Assembly (NCBI GenBank): GCA_947561395.2
Contig: OX387190.1
Coordinates: 37,250,392-37,314,391, forward strand
Reading direction: 5' to 3'
From: Buxus sempervirens
Lineage: Eukaryota; Streptophyta; Magnoliopsida; Buxales; Buxaceae
Length of the DNA stretch: 64,000 nucleotides
Shown here: positions 12,093-25,539 of the stretch, piece by piece
How the letters are laid out: each line of letters starts with the position of its first letter
Numbering within the stretch: position 1 is the first letter of the stretch
The notes under the pieces: model-generated
The model's input: the letters and a program-made list of their open reading frames with translations, nothing else
What the model was told of the DNA's origin: nothing
Databases searched by the model: none
Position numbers and translations under genes: made by a program

Positions 12093-14836
12093 CCTTGGGA
12101 AACTTTTATTTCAAATGTGTTGTTGAGATGCCATTCTTTTCTTTATTTTTCTTATAATAGATGAAAGGTTTTTTTTTTTTCCTTCTCTTTTTGCCTCTTT
12201 TTCTTTTTGCCTCTTTTCTTTAGGCCGTAGTTTGTTGATGAGGGAGGAACAAACAGGTGCAGGAATAAGGCAAGCCTCGAACTTCACAAAGGCATGTGAG
12301 ACTAGCAAATGTTTTAGTCTGAGCAGAGTCCAAAGAAGCTTGTGAACAGAATGGAATCTCTTAAATGTTTAATTGAAACTGTAACTCACTCTTTTCAAGT
12401 AACCACGGAGAAAGATCATTCCAGTATGTAATGCCATTATAGGCTTTTAGATTCGTTTGGTGAGCTGATCTGTAACTGAGTCTCTCATTCCTTCAAAAGG
12501 GAGCTTTAAGTGGACAACGTCTGTTTACACCTGCTGTAGCCCGACGGCAGAATTAAATCTTATGTGACTACAAGTCTCCCTAAATTAGGGAAGTGAGGTT
12601 GGTTAATAAACCCACCATTACATAGGAGGTTAGGAAAAAATCTATAAAATAAAGACTCTCTTTAAAGACATGGAGAGTGGGGTCCTCCACTTCTTAAAAA
12701 CGTGGAAGGTTTGTGCAAGGTGGGGTTTAACTTCTCAGACCATCCTACTTTCATGCTATCCTTATAGCATGAAGTAGTCTATCCTCTTGTTACTACCCGT
12801 TGCAACAACACATAGAGATCCCCCTTATTCCTAAAAAATGCTAAGAAGGTACGTCCTACTCTGATCATGGCTAGGTACGATCTTACTTACCCTTTCAAGC
12901 AAGGTTAAGGGCAATCACGATGTGCACCCCGGAACCGATAATCTTCAAGGCGGTCCCAGGTCTCTTCTCTTTCTGCTACCGATCACGGTCATAGGAAAAC
13001 AGGCAGCAGGTATTGAGATTTTATTGGTCTTCTTTTTACTTTTTTATTAATTCTCATCACCACCCATTCTTGAAATGGCCATCACTCCACACGGTTCATC
13101 TATCCTTGAAACGACCTTCATCTCACAAGGCCCTTAGTTTCTGCAAATTTTACATCAAACGGCCATCACCAATGTGGTGGTCGTCAATATTGCCATAAAA
13201 TTGGGGGGAAAATCTTGGAGGACAAACCCCAATCCTCTTAGCAATCGTCGGATCATAAGTCTTTCAATCTACAGGCAGTGGGGTCGTATCTGAACCGCAA
13301 CCAGTCTGGTTTTGCGTACGAACGGCGTTGGGGTTAAAAGTTTCCGACTCCTTCCTTGCATCGGCACAGATGCTAGTACGTCCGCGCACTTACATGTTTT
13401 GGAGCCGAGCTGGAAATGATGGCAACAATGTCAAATCATTCCCATTTAACTCGCTTTTTGTGCTTGGTGCTAACTTGTGTCAAAAGGACAAACACCAAAC
13501 TGAGCAAGGGAAACTCAGAGGCGCATTTTGCTCTGAAAAGGTTTTCTAATTAGCCAGCCGTGGGAGTGGTGACGCCTCAGCACTCATCTGAATAAAATAA
13601 TTTCATTTTACTAAAAAAACGAAAGAAAAAATATGTAATAACGTATTTTCAAATAAAATACTCAATATATATCCATTCTTTCTAAGTTTCATTACGTTGC
13701 TGCTCCTCCGTTAATGATTCGAATAATGGATGGTGAGTGTAGTACGTTGGAGATACTAGGGATCATGGCACGCTTTTAATTAATTAAACAAAGTACATCT
13801 CTTAAAATATAATACATGAAAAATAGAGCAGGTATTGTAAATTATCTTTTAGTGGGCAGAACTCACATTATCTTTTAGTTTTTCACAAAAAGCTTTGATG
13901 GCGTTAACGTCAGCCCAACTTTATCTAGTCAGGTGGGGGGTAAAACCGTAAAAGGCTGGGCGGCGTACAGGTGAGGGAGTCCAAGAGTCTTAAACCGAAG
14001 GTGAAGGAGCCGTTTTGAGTCGGTCAAAGATTACGTGGCCCAGTTTTCAATCTACGCGTGGATGGTCCTTGTATCCTTATGGCAACAAAAGGAGCGGACA
14101 CAAGCAAATCCCGTGGGATCAGGTGACTGTGACACTGCCGCCAACCCTGTCGCCCTTTAGTAGAAGTTGGGCTGCCGCACGTCCAATGGATTCCCGATTC
14201 CCTTGAGGGTGGGGCAAAAGTGGCCCACAGTTTCGTCTTCTTCGGCGGTTGCCAAACGCCTCTATTCTAAATTGTGGGGCCCAAAGCCTTATCACGGGCC
14301 CCCTCTACGTTGTGTTGTACTATACGTACGCGATGCAGACTCACGACAGGAGATGTAGGGAGGGTAAAATGGACATTTAGCAAGTAGTGCTAATGGACTT
14401 AGTAAACTTCCCCAAAGCGCCGGCTTATTAAATTTACGCATCGGGACTGTCTCTGTCTCTCTCCGTCTGCTCACGTAATAAGATGCAAAGAGACAATAGA
14501 TGGTCTTCGAACTCCTCTTCAACGCAGAATAACCTAATAAACCCGTCACAGACCAAAAACGGCCAGATCTCTCAAAATTACGGATGTATCCATGCCTTTT
14601 AGACTTTAAACAGCAGGCATTGGTCGTTATTTGATGAAATTTTTTAGGGTAACCTGGTCATCGAAAAGTACAATTTCTTTTTAATTCTGGTCTCGGTCGC
14701 TCTCCGCAGTTCTCCGTTTTATCAGGTGAGGTGACTTTGTGTGGTGCTTCATTTCTATTTTTCGCCAACTCTTTCGGCTAAAAGCGAAGAAAACCCTAGT
14801 CACCGAGAACCAGATGGTCGATTCTGTCTTACAGAG
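12093..14836. other. Intergenic region between UROS and the TMEM131 homologue
   Basis: No gene is recognised in this 2.7 kb. Bases 12530-13560 are richer in GC and have only short unconvincing open frames. They could be an old repeat, but I see no ends. Bases 13560-13850 are AT-rich. Bases 13900-14830 probably hold the promoter and 5' leader of the downstream gene, including a pyrimidine-rich stretch and an AAACCCTAG word near 14790. No clear TATA box position was identified. Confidence 0.5.
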
Positions 14837-17800
14837 ATGGGCAAAGAAACCCTAACGACAAGAGCTGAGCAACAGCTGTCGATGTTCTATCGGTAAACCT
14901 GCCACTTTCCTTTTCTTCACCCTTTATCCTCTTTTCCAGTTCCTTCTGTTGCGATTTTAGCTGCGTGTCGCCATTTCTGGTTCACATATTTTGCTTTATT
15001 ATCCAATCATCGTTATGCTTCTCTCTCCCTTCCATTTGTTGATTATTGTTCTGCTATGCTGTGCCGTTTTCGGGGAAGTTTTTCTGGTTTTGATTGTTTT
15101 TTTTTTTTTGGGGTCGGGTACATTAATTGTAGTAGCCTTTTTCTGTTATTAATGGCGACTTGTGAGTAACTGTCAGCGAGAAACGTGAGGGTTTAAGGTT
15201 ATTTTCGACTTGGTATTAATGTTTCTGAGTAACTCCATAAACACTCTTGGAGAAATTTTTGTGTTTCCAATTTTACTGATTGCTTTTGATGTATCGATAC
15301 CTTTTTATATAATTGTAGATTTAATAGAAGCCTTTAAAATTTTTAAATCCTGTTTTGGTTGAGTTATTATGTATTAATTGGCTGGTCATGCAGGTTTCCT
15401 TCCTTTTTGAAAATCACTTAATTTTTGAACGCAAGCTATTAACGGAAATTGTTACGTGACTGTAAATACAACGAGAGAACTGAAATAAATAAATAAATAA
15501 ATAAAAGATAACTACTCTTTGTCATTGCCACCACATGGCTGCATATTTGATCTTTATACTTTCTTTTGAATTTTATTAACATCACTAAAAAACCTTATGC
15601 CAAACTAGTGGGAGTTGGCAGTACCAATCCTGTTTCACCTTCCCAATCCTTTCATAAATATTTACATTCTATTAAATGGGCTTTTAATTTAATCTTTTTC
15701 TGTGTGTTTTTACTTTTCCCTTTGCTTTTGTTTTTCCATATTATCTATATTTTAAGTATTTTTATGTCTTGCCAACCTGCATCAGTCTGTTATGACATGT
15801 CAAACATATTGGAGTCATACACATTATTTCTCTTTTTATCATTCAGAAGTTTTCTTTTCCCCTTTAATATTTTAATCTATAGAAAAAATGAGGTCGTGCA
15901 ATCTTATCTCAATTAGAGATGACTATTTCCCATCAGTAATAGCATTTGTGTCATTTTTTTTTCAGGCAATATTTTCGGCTATCCCAAGAGTACCATTTTT
16001 TACTGGTTCTGACATGTGCCTATTTTAGCCTGGCTACATGTGGGCCATGTTCTGTGAAAAATCATTTACTCTCACAAGGGATTGGGTTGTACAATCCATT
16101 AGTTTATGATGCATGTGGTTCCTCAGGGCATAGTTATGTTGCAGGGCTTCAAGACTTGTTTCTGGGTGATATTAGCTTGGCTTACAATCAGGGAAGCACA
16201 CCAACCCGCTTGGATCTTGTGAATGTTTGTCAAAAACCTGAATTATTTTGCTTTCCTTCGACATTGGGTGGAATTTGGTCTGAAGAGCATAAGCTTAATG
16301 AAAATGTATCTGGAGCTTCTGAGAGCCAATATGATACAAAATTGTCGAGAGGATCAGTTTTAGATGGCATGCAGGAGAGTAACATTAGCAGGTTGTCAGA
16401 CTATGGCAAATTTAAGTTATTGAACGGGCAGACTGTCTCCTGTTCTTTGAAGTTTGGAGAGGGATTCCATGGCGTATTTTCACATCAAAACAACTTTGAA
16501 GATCAAAATAGTCTTTCTTCCTGTCAAGGGCCTTCACCCAAGCAGCATGGGTTGAGTTATATCTCAAGTAAGAACTCCGAGATCACAAGATCGGGTCTCC
16601 TTGACGGTTCTTCATCACAAAATGTGCAAATAAGCTCCCATTTACTGGACTGGGGACAGCAGTATTTATATGCTCCCTCATTAGCTTTTTTAAAAGTTGA
16701 GAATACTCATAATGACAACGTTTTACATGTCTACGAGCCATTTAGTACTGACACACAATTCTATCCATGTGATTTTGATGAGATTTTGCTGGGACCTGGA
16801 GAAGTTGCTTCGATTTGTTTTGCTTTCTTACCAAGAAGATTGGGCTTGTCATCAGCTCAGCTGGTCTTGCAGACAAGCTCTGGGGGTTATTTGGTTTATG
16901 CTAAAGGCTTCGCTATTGAATCTCCCTATGGCATGAAACCTCTAGTGGGCTTGGATATGTCCTCCAGTGGAAGGTGGAGTAAGAATTTGTCTTTATTCAA
17001 TCCTTTCAATGATACCCTCAATGTGGAGGAAGTAACTGCGTGGATATCATTGTCTTCAGGGAATGCTTCCCATTTTGCAGAAGCTTTGTGTAGAACGGGC
17101 AGTTTTCAGGATTTTGATGGTCTTTTTTCTCTCATTGATGTTAAGGAGAGGTTGGATATCATGAATGGCAATGTTGGTTTATCCTTGATGGGGTTAAGAC
17201 CCCATAGAAACTGGAAGCTTGATCCTTTCAGTAATGAAACCATAATGGAGATAGATTTTTCTTCTGATTTTGGGGGAAGAGTATATGGTGCATTTTGTAT
17301 GCAGTTGCATAGTTCCTTGCAAAATAGATCTGACACTGTTATAGTTCCTCTTGAAGCACAATTACATGGGAAAGCGGCATATAGTGGTTTGAGTGGTCTT
17401 GTTTCTTTATCTCTTGAGGCTCTTATGCCATGTGATGACAGTGAAACGGTGTTTGTTGCTCTTTCTCTAACAAATGGGGCTGCATATCCATTAAGTGTTC
17501 TAAAGATCAGTGAAGTTGTACAAGGTGAAAAGCTGTTCCAGATAAAATACATGGAAGGCTTACTACTTTTCCCTGGTACGGTTACACAAATTGCTGTGAT
17601 TTCATATAAGGTTCTGTTTGTCGCTTCACAAGATCATCCTCCTGAGACTCCCAATGTAAACTCAAACTGTAAATTACATATACTGACAAATGACTCAGGC
17701 AGTCAGATTGAGATTCCTTGTCAAGATGTAGTACAACATTGTTCAAAATGGCAATTAGACTCCTCCATTGGATATGAACCTCCGCCTGAGAAGGGAAAAT

Positions 17801-20800
17801 CGGGTAAAAGAACAGGTACATTCGGCAGTGGTGAGCAATCACTGCCTCAGAATAAGGTATGCCGATTTTAATATACGACAGAATCTAATGCAATTCCAGG
17901 ATATGTGTTGGATTCCTTGATAAGAAAAAAATGATGAAATGTGCTTATAATCTTTTGAATCTTATTTACTATATGAAAATGGTTCTTTTTTTTCCCCTGA
18001 TAATTTGGTCACTTGCATGTTTTCCTTATTCCAGAGTAAACTAGGATGGGAACTAAGTACTATGGAGGTTGTTTCTTGTGAATTTTCCAAGTTTATATTG
18101 ACGGAAAGAGGGATAAGAGACTATGGTTTTTCTTGAAAAGAAAAGGGAAAAAAAAAAAAAAAACAAGATGCATGACACCTGCATTTCCTTGAAGCAGAAA
18201 GATCTACCTATTGTTTCTTTAGCCAGGTCGTCACCTAGATTTTTAGCAGTTGGCCATCTTTGAATTAGAAAGAGCAGCGTGCTCATTTTAGGGGCCAACT
18301 CACATATATCTTCTTCCATATTGTCTGTTAGGCCATTTTTAAAATCTGCATTGCTTGTGGGTTCGAGCTAAAATTTAAATAAGTTGCAATAATCATCTTT
18401 AACTGCTTAACTGCAGGGTTCTCTGTTCTTATTGAAATGTTAAGGTCTTGGAGAAGGCAAAAGTGTTAGCTTATTTGAGTTGAGGTCTCTACGTGGGCTG
18501 GGATAGACATGGATGGTCCTATAATTATCATCTCTAAATGCCCATACTATCTCCAATGTTCTCATGGTTGTTACCAATCGTCAACATCATCAGCAAAAGG
18601 CCCTACCCCAACTAGTTGGGATATGCAATAAATACAGATCTTGTTCATATATCATGATTTAAGAAAATTACCATAGTTTGATTGACAGTTTCTTATTGGC
18701 TGTTGAGAAAAGATTAGTCGTCAAGGTTTTAAAATGTCTTGGCAAAGCTAGACAACAAATGTATCTGTAGCCTGGCTGATTAGGTGGTCACCCAAGCAGC
18801 AGCCGTAGAGAAATTTGTTTACATTATTCCCAGGTTATCTACAATTATTGCTTAGAAAATTTCATCATGTGACACATTTCCACCTATATAATCATGAAAG
18901 TTAGAGTGAGATGAATTTCAATTGAAAATAATTTAAAAGGATTATAAAATTGATTTGATTAGTAAATCATAAAATACCTAGAAAATATCAAATTTACTTT
19001 CATGCTGTCATATGAGAGGAATGCATGATATTTTGATGCTTACATGTAAAAGCAATATATCAGATACATCATATTGAATATTGCATGAATGGGATCTAGA
19101 TGATAAAATATGTAAAACATAATAACCATATCATAGCAAGAAAATGACAAGAAAATTGGTTATAAAAAGGGAAAAATAACAAGAGAGATTGAAATTAAGG
19201 AAATGAAGATAAAAGCTAGGGAGCTTATAAAGTACAGAAATTAAAAATGAAGAAGTCAACAATAATCTATGGAGTGTGGAAAAACAAAAGGGAAAATACA
19301 TGGGGAGAAGATAGGAGTATCTTTCCTACAAAACTTAAAGACAAATTTCCTATGGATCTAGGCCACGTTGATCAACGTTAAGATTATGAAGGAAAAAATA
19401 TGCTCTTACGTGGTTGGTTTGGCACCTATTGCTTCCTTTTCTAGTTGAATGGAACCATGATGGGCTTTGACACATAGAACATATTGTTGAATTAATAATT
19501 TTCGATTAGTAAGGAATTATTGTAACGTAGGTGTCTTGTATTTCATTTTATTTAGTCTTTACAACAGGAGGTTTGCTTGTGCAGTTTGAGAGGGCTCTAA
19601 TCCCAACCCAAATTTTTGGGATCCTATATAAGGTGGAAATAGATTTTTTTTTGTTTTGTCTTAGTGTGAGATTTGTCTTGAGAGAGACTTTTGGGGTTTT
19701 TTTGGCTTTTTGGTGAAGTTAGGGTATCCAATTGCTTGACAGAATAGCTTTTGTAAGTTCTCTTGTTTGTTAGTGCAGATTCTCATCATCTCTGCCATGG
19801 ACGCATGCTGTTAGCCTAACAACATAAAATCTGTGTGTTATGTGTTTGTTACCCTTCTTCTGTTCTTTGTTCCCCAATTTTGTTCTTTGTTTATTTTTGC
19901 CATCGTGTTCGTTATTCCATAACAATTTGTTATGCAATTGAGTAATAATTTCACATCAGCTTAATTTGTTTCCATTTCTTGATGTACATTATAAAGGTAA
20001 AATTAAACCAACTCTATATAATTAATTAGGTTAGGTGGTTACTTTGCCCAACAAAATCATGCATAGGAAGTTGTATGGTTTCATATGCATTCACCTAGAC
20101 GTCTAAGCGGTTGTATGGGTGATGCCCACCTCTGCAAGCTTCCCCTGGGATCCTCAAAAAAATTGGTTTTGCCTTTTCATTGAATACTTGGGTCCCACCT
20201 AGCTGGCCTTCAATAATACCGTTTCTCATTTGACAACTGAAAATTTATTTCTGTTTTAATTTCTAGACATTACTTTGCCTTTGCAAATATTAGGTTTACA
20301 ACCATAACTCCAAGTGAATCAATCTCCTATAGCTGACCATGAGGTCAACTTCAAGCTTCTGGCTGATGCAAAAAAGTGAACAAATTCTGTTTACAACTTC
20401 TGAGCTTTGACAGCATTTAGTTGGATGATCACATTTAAATTCATTACTCCGTAGGCTTGAATTTTAAACCAAGCAGAATCTTTTGGATGGCAGAAAGACG
20501 TTAACAAGTTATAGAGAAAATAATTTCTCAGGAAATAAAGGGTCCCTGTTGTCCCTGCCCTCTGCTTTCTCTCTCATGCATTCCCCAGGATAATGGTCCT
20601 GAAATCAAGTAAGAATGAAGCTCTAGAACAGGCATTGAATTAATTTCAGTTTTGTGTTCTTTTTTTCATCATTTAAATATACATTTGATTTCAGTTTCCT
20701 TTTTCATTTAATGTTACTCCATCACTAAAGATTCAGTATTTATGTACAAGGATCACAACCAAAACCTTGTGCTGATTTCATGATTCCTGCCTTAAAAAAA

Positions 20801-23258
20801 ATTTTGTTTTCATCTTCTTATGCTTTCTTATTTGGTTTATTTGTGTGTGTGCGCTGGTACGCGTGCACGTGCATGTTTTCTTGCTTGTTTGCTTTAATTA
20901 TTATCATTTTATACTTGTCCTGCAATTTCATTTGTGTTCTTTGTTTGTAGTAACTGCTGGGTTCTTCCCATCTCATAGCTTAATGTAAAATTTTCCTCCT
21001 CCTCCTTTTTCGGTTTTTGTTTTGTGTGCGTATCTGTTGCTTTTTTTCTTTCTTTCTAATATGTACAACATACCCACATGCATGAGATTTCTTGTCTCAG
21101 AAACCATTGTGTTCCTGGCATCTTGCAGTTGAAGGTATTGTGGGCAGCAGATGCAGATGAACGGGTATTAAGGAACTGGAAATCTCAAGGCATCACAAGT
21201 GTCCTGTCTGTGCTGGATGATCATGAGATATTATTCCCTATGGTCCAGGTTGGAAGTCATTACTCTAAGTGGGTTTCCGTGAAGAACCCAAGTCAACATC
21301 CAGTCATAATGCAGCTCCTTATCAATTCAGGAGCAATCATTGACCTGTGCAGGCCTGTGGACGAGTTCTTAAACTCCTCATATGGTAGATTGGTTCAGAA
21401 TGAGCTCACTAAAATGACTGGGCATGGATTCTCAGTCTCAGAGACTGCTATAACAGAGATTTACGTCCATCCTTATGGTAGAGCAGTTTTGGGGCCTATT
21501 ATCTTCCATCCTTCAAGTAGATGTGGATGGAGGAGTTCAGCTCTGATAAGGAACAATCTTTCTGGTGTGGAGTGGCTGCCTCTACAGGGTTTTGGGGGAA
21601 CAACTTCCTTGGTCCTGCTTGAGGGGTCTGCACCTGTGCAGAGCATAGAATTCAATCTCAACATGCCTAGTCGTCTCAATGTGTCACCCTCATACTTCTT
21701 ATTTAACATGGAAGACACAATTACTGCTTGTTCTCAGCCATCGTCAAAAGAAATATATGCTAAGAATGTGGGGGATCTGCCACTGGAGGTAAGAAGAATT
21801 GAAGTTTCGGGAACTGATTGTGGTTTGGATGGATTCAACATAAATTCTTGTAAAGGTTTTTCTCTTGAACCTGGGGAATCGATGAGGCTCCTTATCTCAT
21901 ATCAGACAGACTTTTCAACTGCTGTGCTTCACAGAGATCTCGAACTGGCTTTGGCAACTGGTATTATTGTGGTCCCTATGAAGGCAAGTCTTCCTTCGCA
22001 CATGTTAAATGTCTGTAAAAAGTCATTGTTCTTGATGCGCTTAAAAAAGATCTCTTTAGTAGTTATTGTTGCTGCTTGTGTTATGTTTCTGTTTCTATAC
22101 TGCATTCATCCTCAACCAGTGGCCTTGGGTACACAGTATTACTTGTTTGAGGGCGAAAGAGGTTATATTGCTACCATTAGGAAGGCAGGAAAACATTTTC
22201 GCTTGCGACTTAACCAGGGATGCGATAGCTTTTCTGTGTCTACTAACATGGATAATATGATCAAGTCATCTGCTGACAATGAGAAGCCAAAGCTTGCTTT
22301 TGTTGGCAGATATTGTGATAGTCCTAGTGGGTTTCAAAAACAAAGGATCACTCAGCTTCATTCAGGGATACAAGATAATAAGGAGCAAAATATTGGTATA
22401 TCAAATCCTCAAAAGGAAATTGCATTGTTGCCATCATCTGCAGCATCAGGTTCTGGGAGAGATGTTCAGAGATGTGGTAAGCCAGAAACACCAGGAAATG
22501 GTAACCTCACAATTAAGATTTCAAAGAGGCAGGAAAGGCGGCGGCGTAAAAAGAAGAGTGGTGGAACAGCATTAACAGCAATCCTTGATGTTTCAAGCAG
22601 TCAGAGTGGGAATTCTACACCTTCTTCACCTCTGTCACCTGTCACATCTTCTATGCCTAAACAAATGTGGCCTCCATCTCCGGATGTTAACCATATGACT
22701 GAGGCTAGGAGTCCATTTGCTCAGGCCCGAGGTGAGAAATGTAACAAGCTACAAGACTTAAAATCTGCTAGTGAAGCCAGGTTATTGGCACAGGAGGTTT
22801 CTGAAGAGAACCCTTCTGCACCAAGAAAAACAACCAGCAAAGCAGTTCTCTTGCCTTCTGCTACTTTTCCGTGCATGGGTCATCGTGTCACAGGTTTGGT
22901 TAACCCTTCTCCATTTTTGGCTTCAACTTCTACAATTGCTCCGCATGAGAGGGCTCCTGGATCCAAACTATGCAATCAGAAGAGTGTAAAAACAGAAGAC
23001 AAGTTAGGTCTGGAGGATGAGTTCACATATGATATCTGGGGTAATCATCTTTCTGGTCTTCATTTAATGGGTAAGTTTTCTGCAACGATCTCAAATGAAT
23101 CAGAAGGCCACTCAGTAATTTCCAATGCCTCAGAAGGTCATTCTGAGAGCTTCTTTGTGAGGGGCCCCCAAACCCTCATGCAAAAGCCTAAAGCAAAATC
23201 TGTATCTCCATCATATATGCCTTACTCTGCTGTAAGTGGCTTTCATCAAAAGGATTAA
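14837..23258 (+). CDS. Plant TMEM131 homologue, ER type I membrane protein (3 exons)
   Basis: Coding exons 14837-14892, 15966-17856 and 21129-23258 join in frame to 1358 residues, near the usual length of plant TMEM131-like proteins. A second in-frame ATG at 14882 would give an N-terminus of MFYRQYF and a more compact signal peptide, and may be the true start. Visible parts are a hydrophobic signal sequence HFLLVLTCAYFSLATC, a PapD-like Ig domain at about residues 240-340 (DWGQQYLY to YAKGFAIESPYG), further extracytoplasmic beta-rich regions, one membrane helix at about 957-976 (SLVVIVAACVMFLFLYC), and a cytosolic tail with a basic cluster KRQERRRRKKK near 1116 and Ser/Pro-rich low complexity. 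In animals TMEM131 recruits procollagen through its PapD-like domain and binds TRAPPC8 through its tail. The plant cargo is unknown, since plants lack collagen. The stop at 23256-23258 follows a conserved-looking SFFVRGPQTLM motif. Confidence 0.9.
18575..18640 (+). repeat. Possible Au-type SINE relic in TMEM131 intron 2
   Basis: A CATCATCAGCAAAAGGCC stretch is followed by CCCCAACTAGTTGGGATATG, matching the conserved Au-like block seen also near 10900. Ends are not definable. Confidence 0.3.
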
Positions 23259-23596
23259 TTATAAATTATCAAGTAATTATTAGGTCCAAGTCTCTGTTTG
23301 CTTTTGCCTTTCATTAGCATATATGCAGCTCTAACAAAATGCCTTGTTCCAAGTGAAAAGCCATATCCGCGGTTAACTTACATGTCTTAAGTAGTATATA
23401 TACATCCATCAAAAGGAAGGAGTTCAAAAGTTCAATCTTTCTTGCCAAAATGCATGCCTCTTCAGCCTTTCAGAGTATGAATTCTCTCCCTTACCTAGAT
23501 GCTGCTAATTAGGTGGATACTCTAATCTTCTCTTGCCAAAATATATAAATGTTTTCTCTTTATCAATATTTCAAGACTCCACAGCGTGGGTCCCAC

Positions 23597-24118
23597 AGTT
23601 TTAAAACTAAGCCGGTACTGAGTCGTACTGGCCAGTGTGACTTGGTACTGGCCTATATGGGTACAATGTTGAACATTGGTACTCTTTTTGTTTGAACTTG
23701 GCATAACTCGGTCAAACTCACCCCAACTCAGCCACCTGAGTCAACTCCTCCAATGGCATTAGGAAAACCAGGAATCAGAAGAAGGGGAGGAGGAGAAGAA
23801 GAAGGATCTCTTATACGATTTCCATCACTGGCTCCGTTGGACAATCTTCTAATTTACAGAGCTTAAATTTAAATATCTGAATCATAAAGCTCAGGCAACC
23901 ACCATCCAACAAAAAACTAAAAAAATGCTGGGAAATCAGGGCAATCAATCCTATTTGAAATGGGAATATTTTCAGATCGGTTACAACAACATAAAGCTTC
24001 TGATTTCTGAAACCAGAAATCAGAATAAGGAAGAAGAAGAAGAAGAAGTTCCCCACTTGGTCCCTCTCTTGGCCATACCACTTGATACTGGCCAGTACCG
24101 GTTTGTTTTCCAAGATTG
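23597..24118. repeat. Terminal-inverted-repeat element with ACCGGTACTGGCCAGT arms
   Basis: The left arm (23597-23640) contains GCCGGTACTG and ACTGGCCAGTGTGACTTGG. The right arm (24081-24118), read on the minus strand, contains ACCGGTACTGGCCAGTATCAAG. The imperfect inverted arms enclose about 440 bp without coding capacity. A word CCTAGATGCTGCTAA occurs on both sides, near 23494 and 24150, as a possible duplication of flanking sequence. Confidence 0.5.
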
Positions 24119-25539
24119 AAAATCCTGGTGAACTCTCTTCACTTTGTTTCCTAGATGCTGCTAATAAGATGCATAACTTTTGTTTGTTTTTTATTTTATT
24201 TTTCTTATTACTCCGTGTAAACATTCTTCATCTCTTGTTTGTTTTTTGTGTTTTCTGTTCTGCCCTTTAAAACTCCTGAATTTTTGTCTTTTTTTCGCAT
24301 GTACAGCATTGCTGTATTTTTTCCCTATTCCTTGAATGCCTTAATACATTGTTCGTCTCCTATTTCTGTAAACATTACTGAATTCTTAACATTTTGGTGC
24401 TTCACTGTAATCTCTTTCTATTGAAATTAAATTTTCAGAAATGAAATTTTCTTCATCTTCTTCTCCTCGTATGTACATTTTGTGTGTGTGGAATTTCAGC
24501 AGGTTTTTATTTTATGGCCTGTGATCCTTTATGCATTTTCTTGCCTCCATGATTTATGGCAATTGAAATTTTGTAATTTTATTCATTTGCAGCTCTATAT
24601 TTCAAATGGACAAATGTATCTTACCCAATCTTAGTGCATTATATATGTCTGCAGTCATTTGCATTTTTATGTATGATACATGCATAATGAAGAGTGGGCT
24701 TCTTAAGTCTGGGTGCATTTGATGAATACCTATGACTGATGGTTGCTGAATAAAATTGATAGGATGAGGCACTGATGGTTGTAGCTGTAGATGATAATGG
24801 TTATAACAAATGGTTGTGGCTGTAAATGATAATGAGCACAACAAACAAACAGCATCAAAATGCATTTTACCAGCTGATATTATTTATGCATGTGCTTATC
24901 TGAACTTTTACTTGTAACATTATAACAATTATGCATGAATGCAGGATGTAGCTCCCACCTCATAAACCAAATTATTGACATCCAATTTAAAAAAAATGTC
25001 CAAGGAACTTTGTGATTCTGTTAAATTGGTAAGTGTTCAAGAGATATTTTGAGACAATGACAAAGTTTGTGTAAATAATTTGTGTAAATAAAAGTGTCAA
25101 CATGTTCCATAAGTTGACATGACTTCGGTTTATGACACCTAAATTTCTATTCATCTAGTTTGAGGTTCTCATATGGGGCCTAAAATTATGGTAGCCATTC
25201 ATTGATGCATATATGTCAGTTGGGCATGCCTTCTGGGTTATAATAATTGATTCTGGTGAGTTTTATAAATGCGTTCATGGACTTGGCTAAATTCTTTTGG
25301 TCTTCAAGTTTTATTTAGAAAAAAAAATTTACTCAAATTCCTTTTTCAACTTGCTAAACCACATGTATATTTGATTTTGCTTATAAGAAATGAATACTGA
25401 TTAAGTTTTTTATTTCTCTTGAATACATGCCAGAAACTGTTTTATAAGGTATGGATGTGCTTTTTCCAAATCAATCATTCAATGAAAGCCAACTGCGTTA
25501 TCCCAACTGGTTGGTACACAGCATGAAACTTGTTCATTT

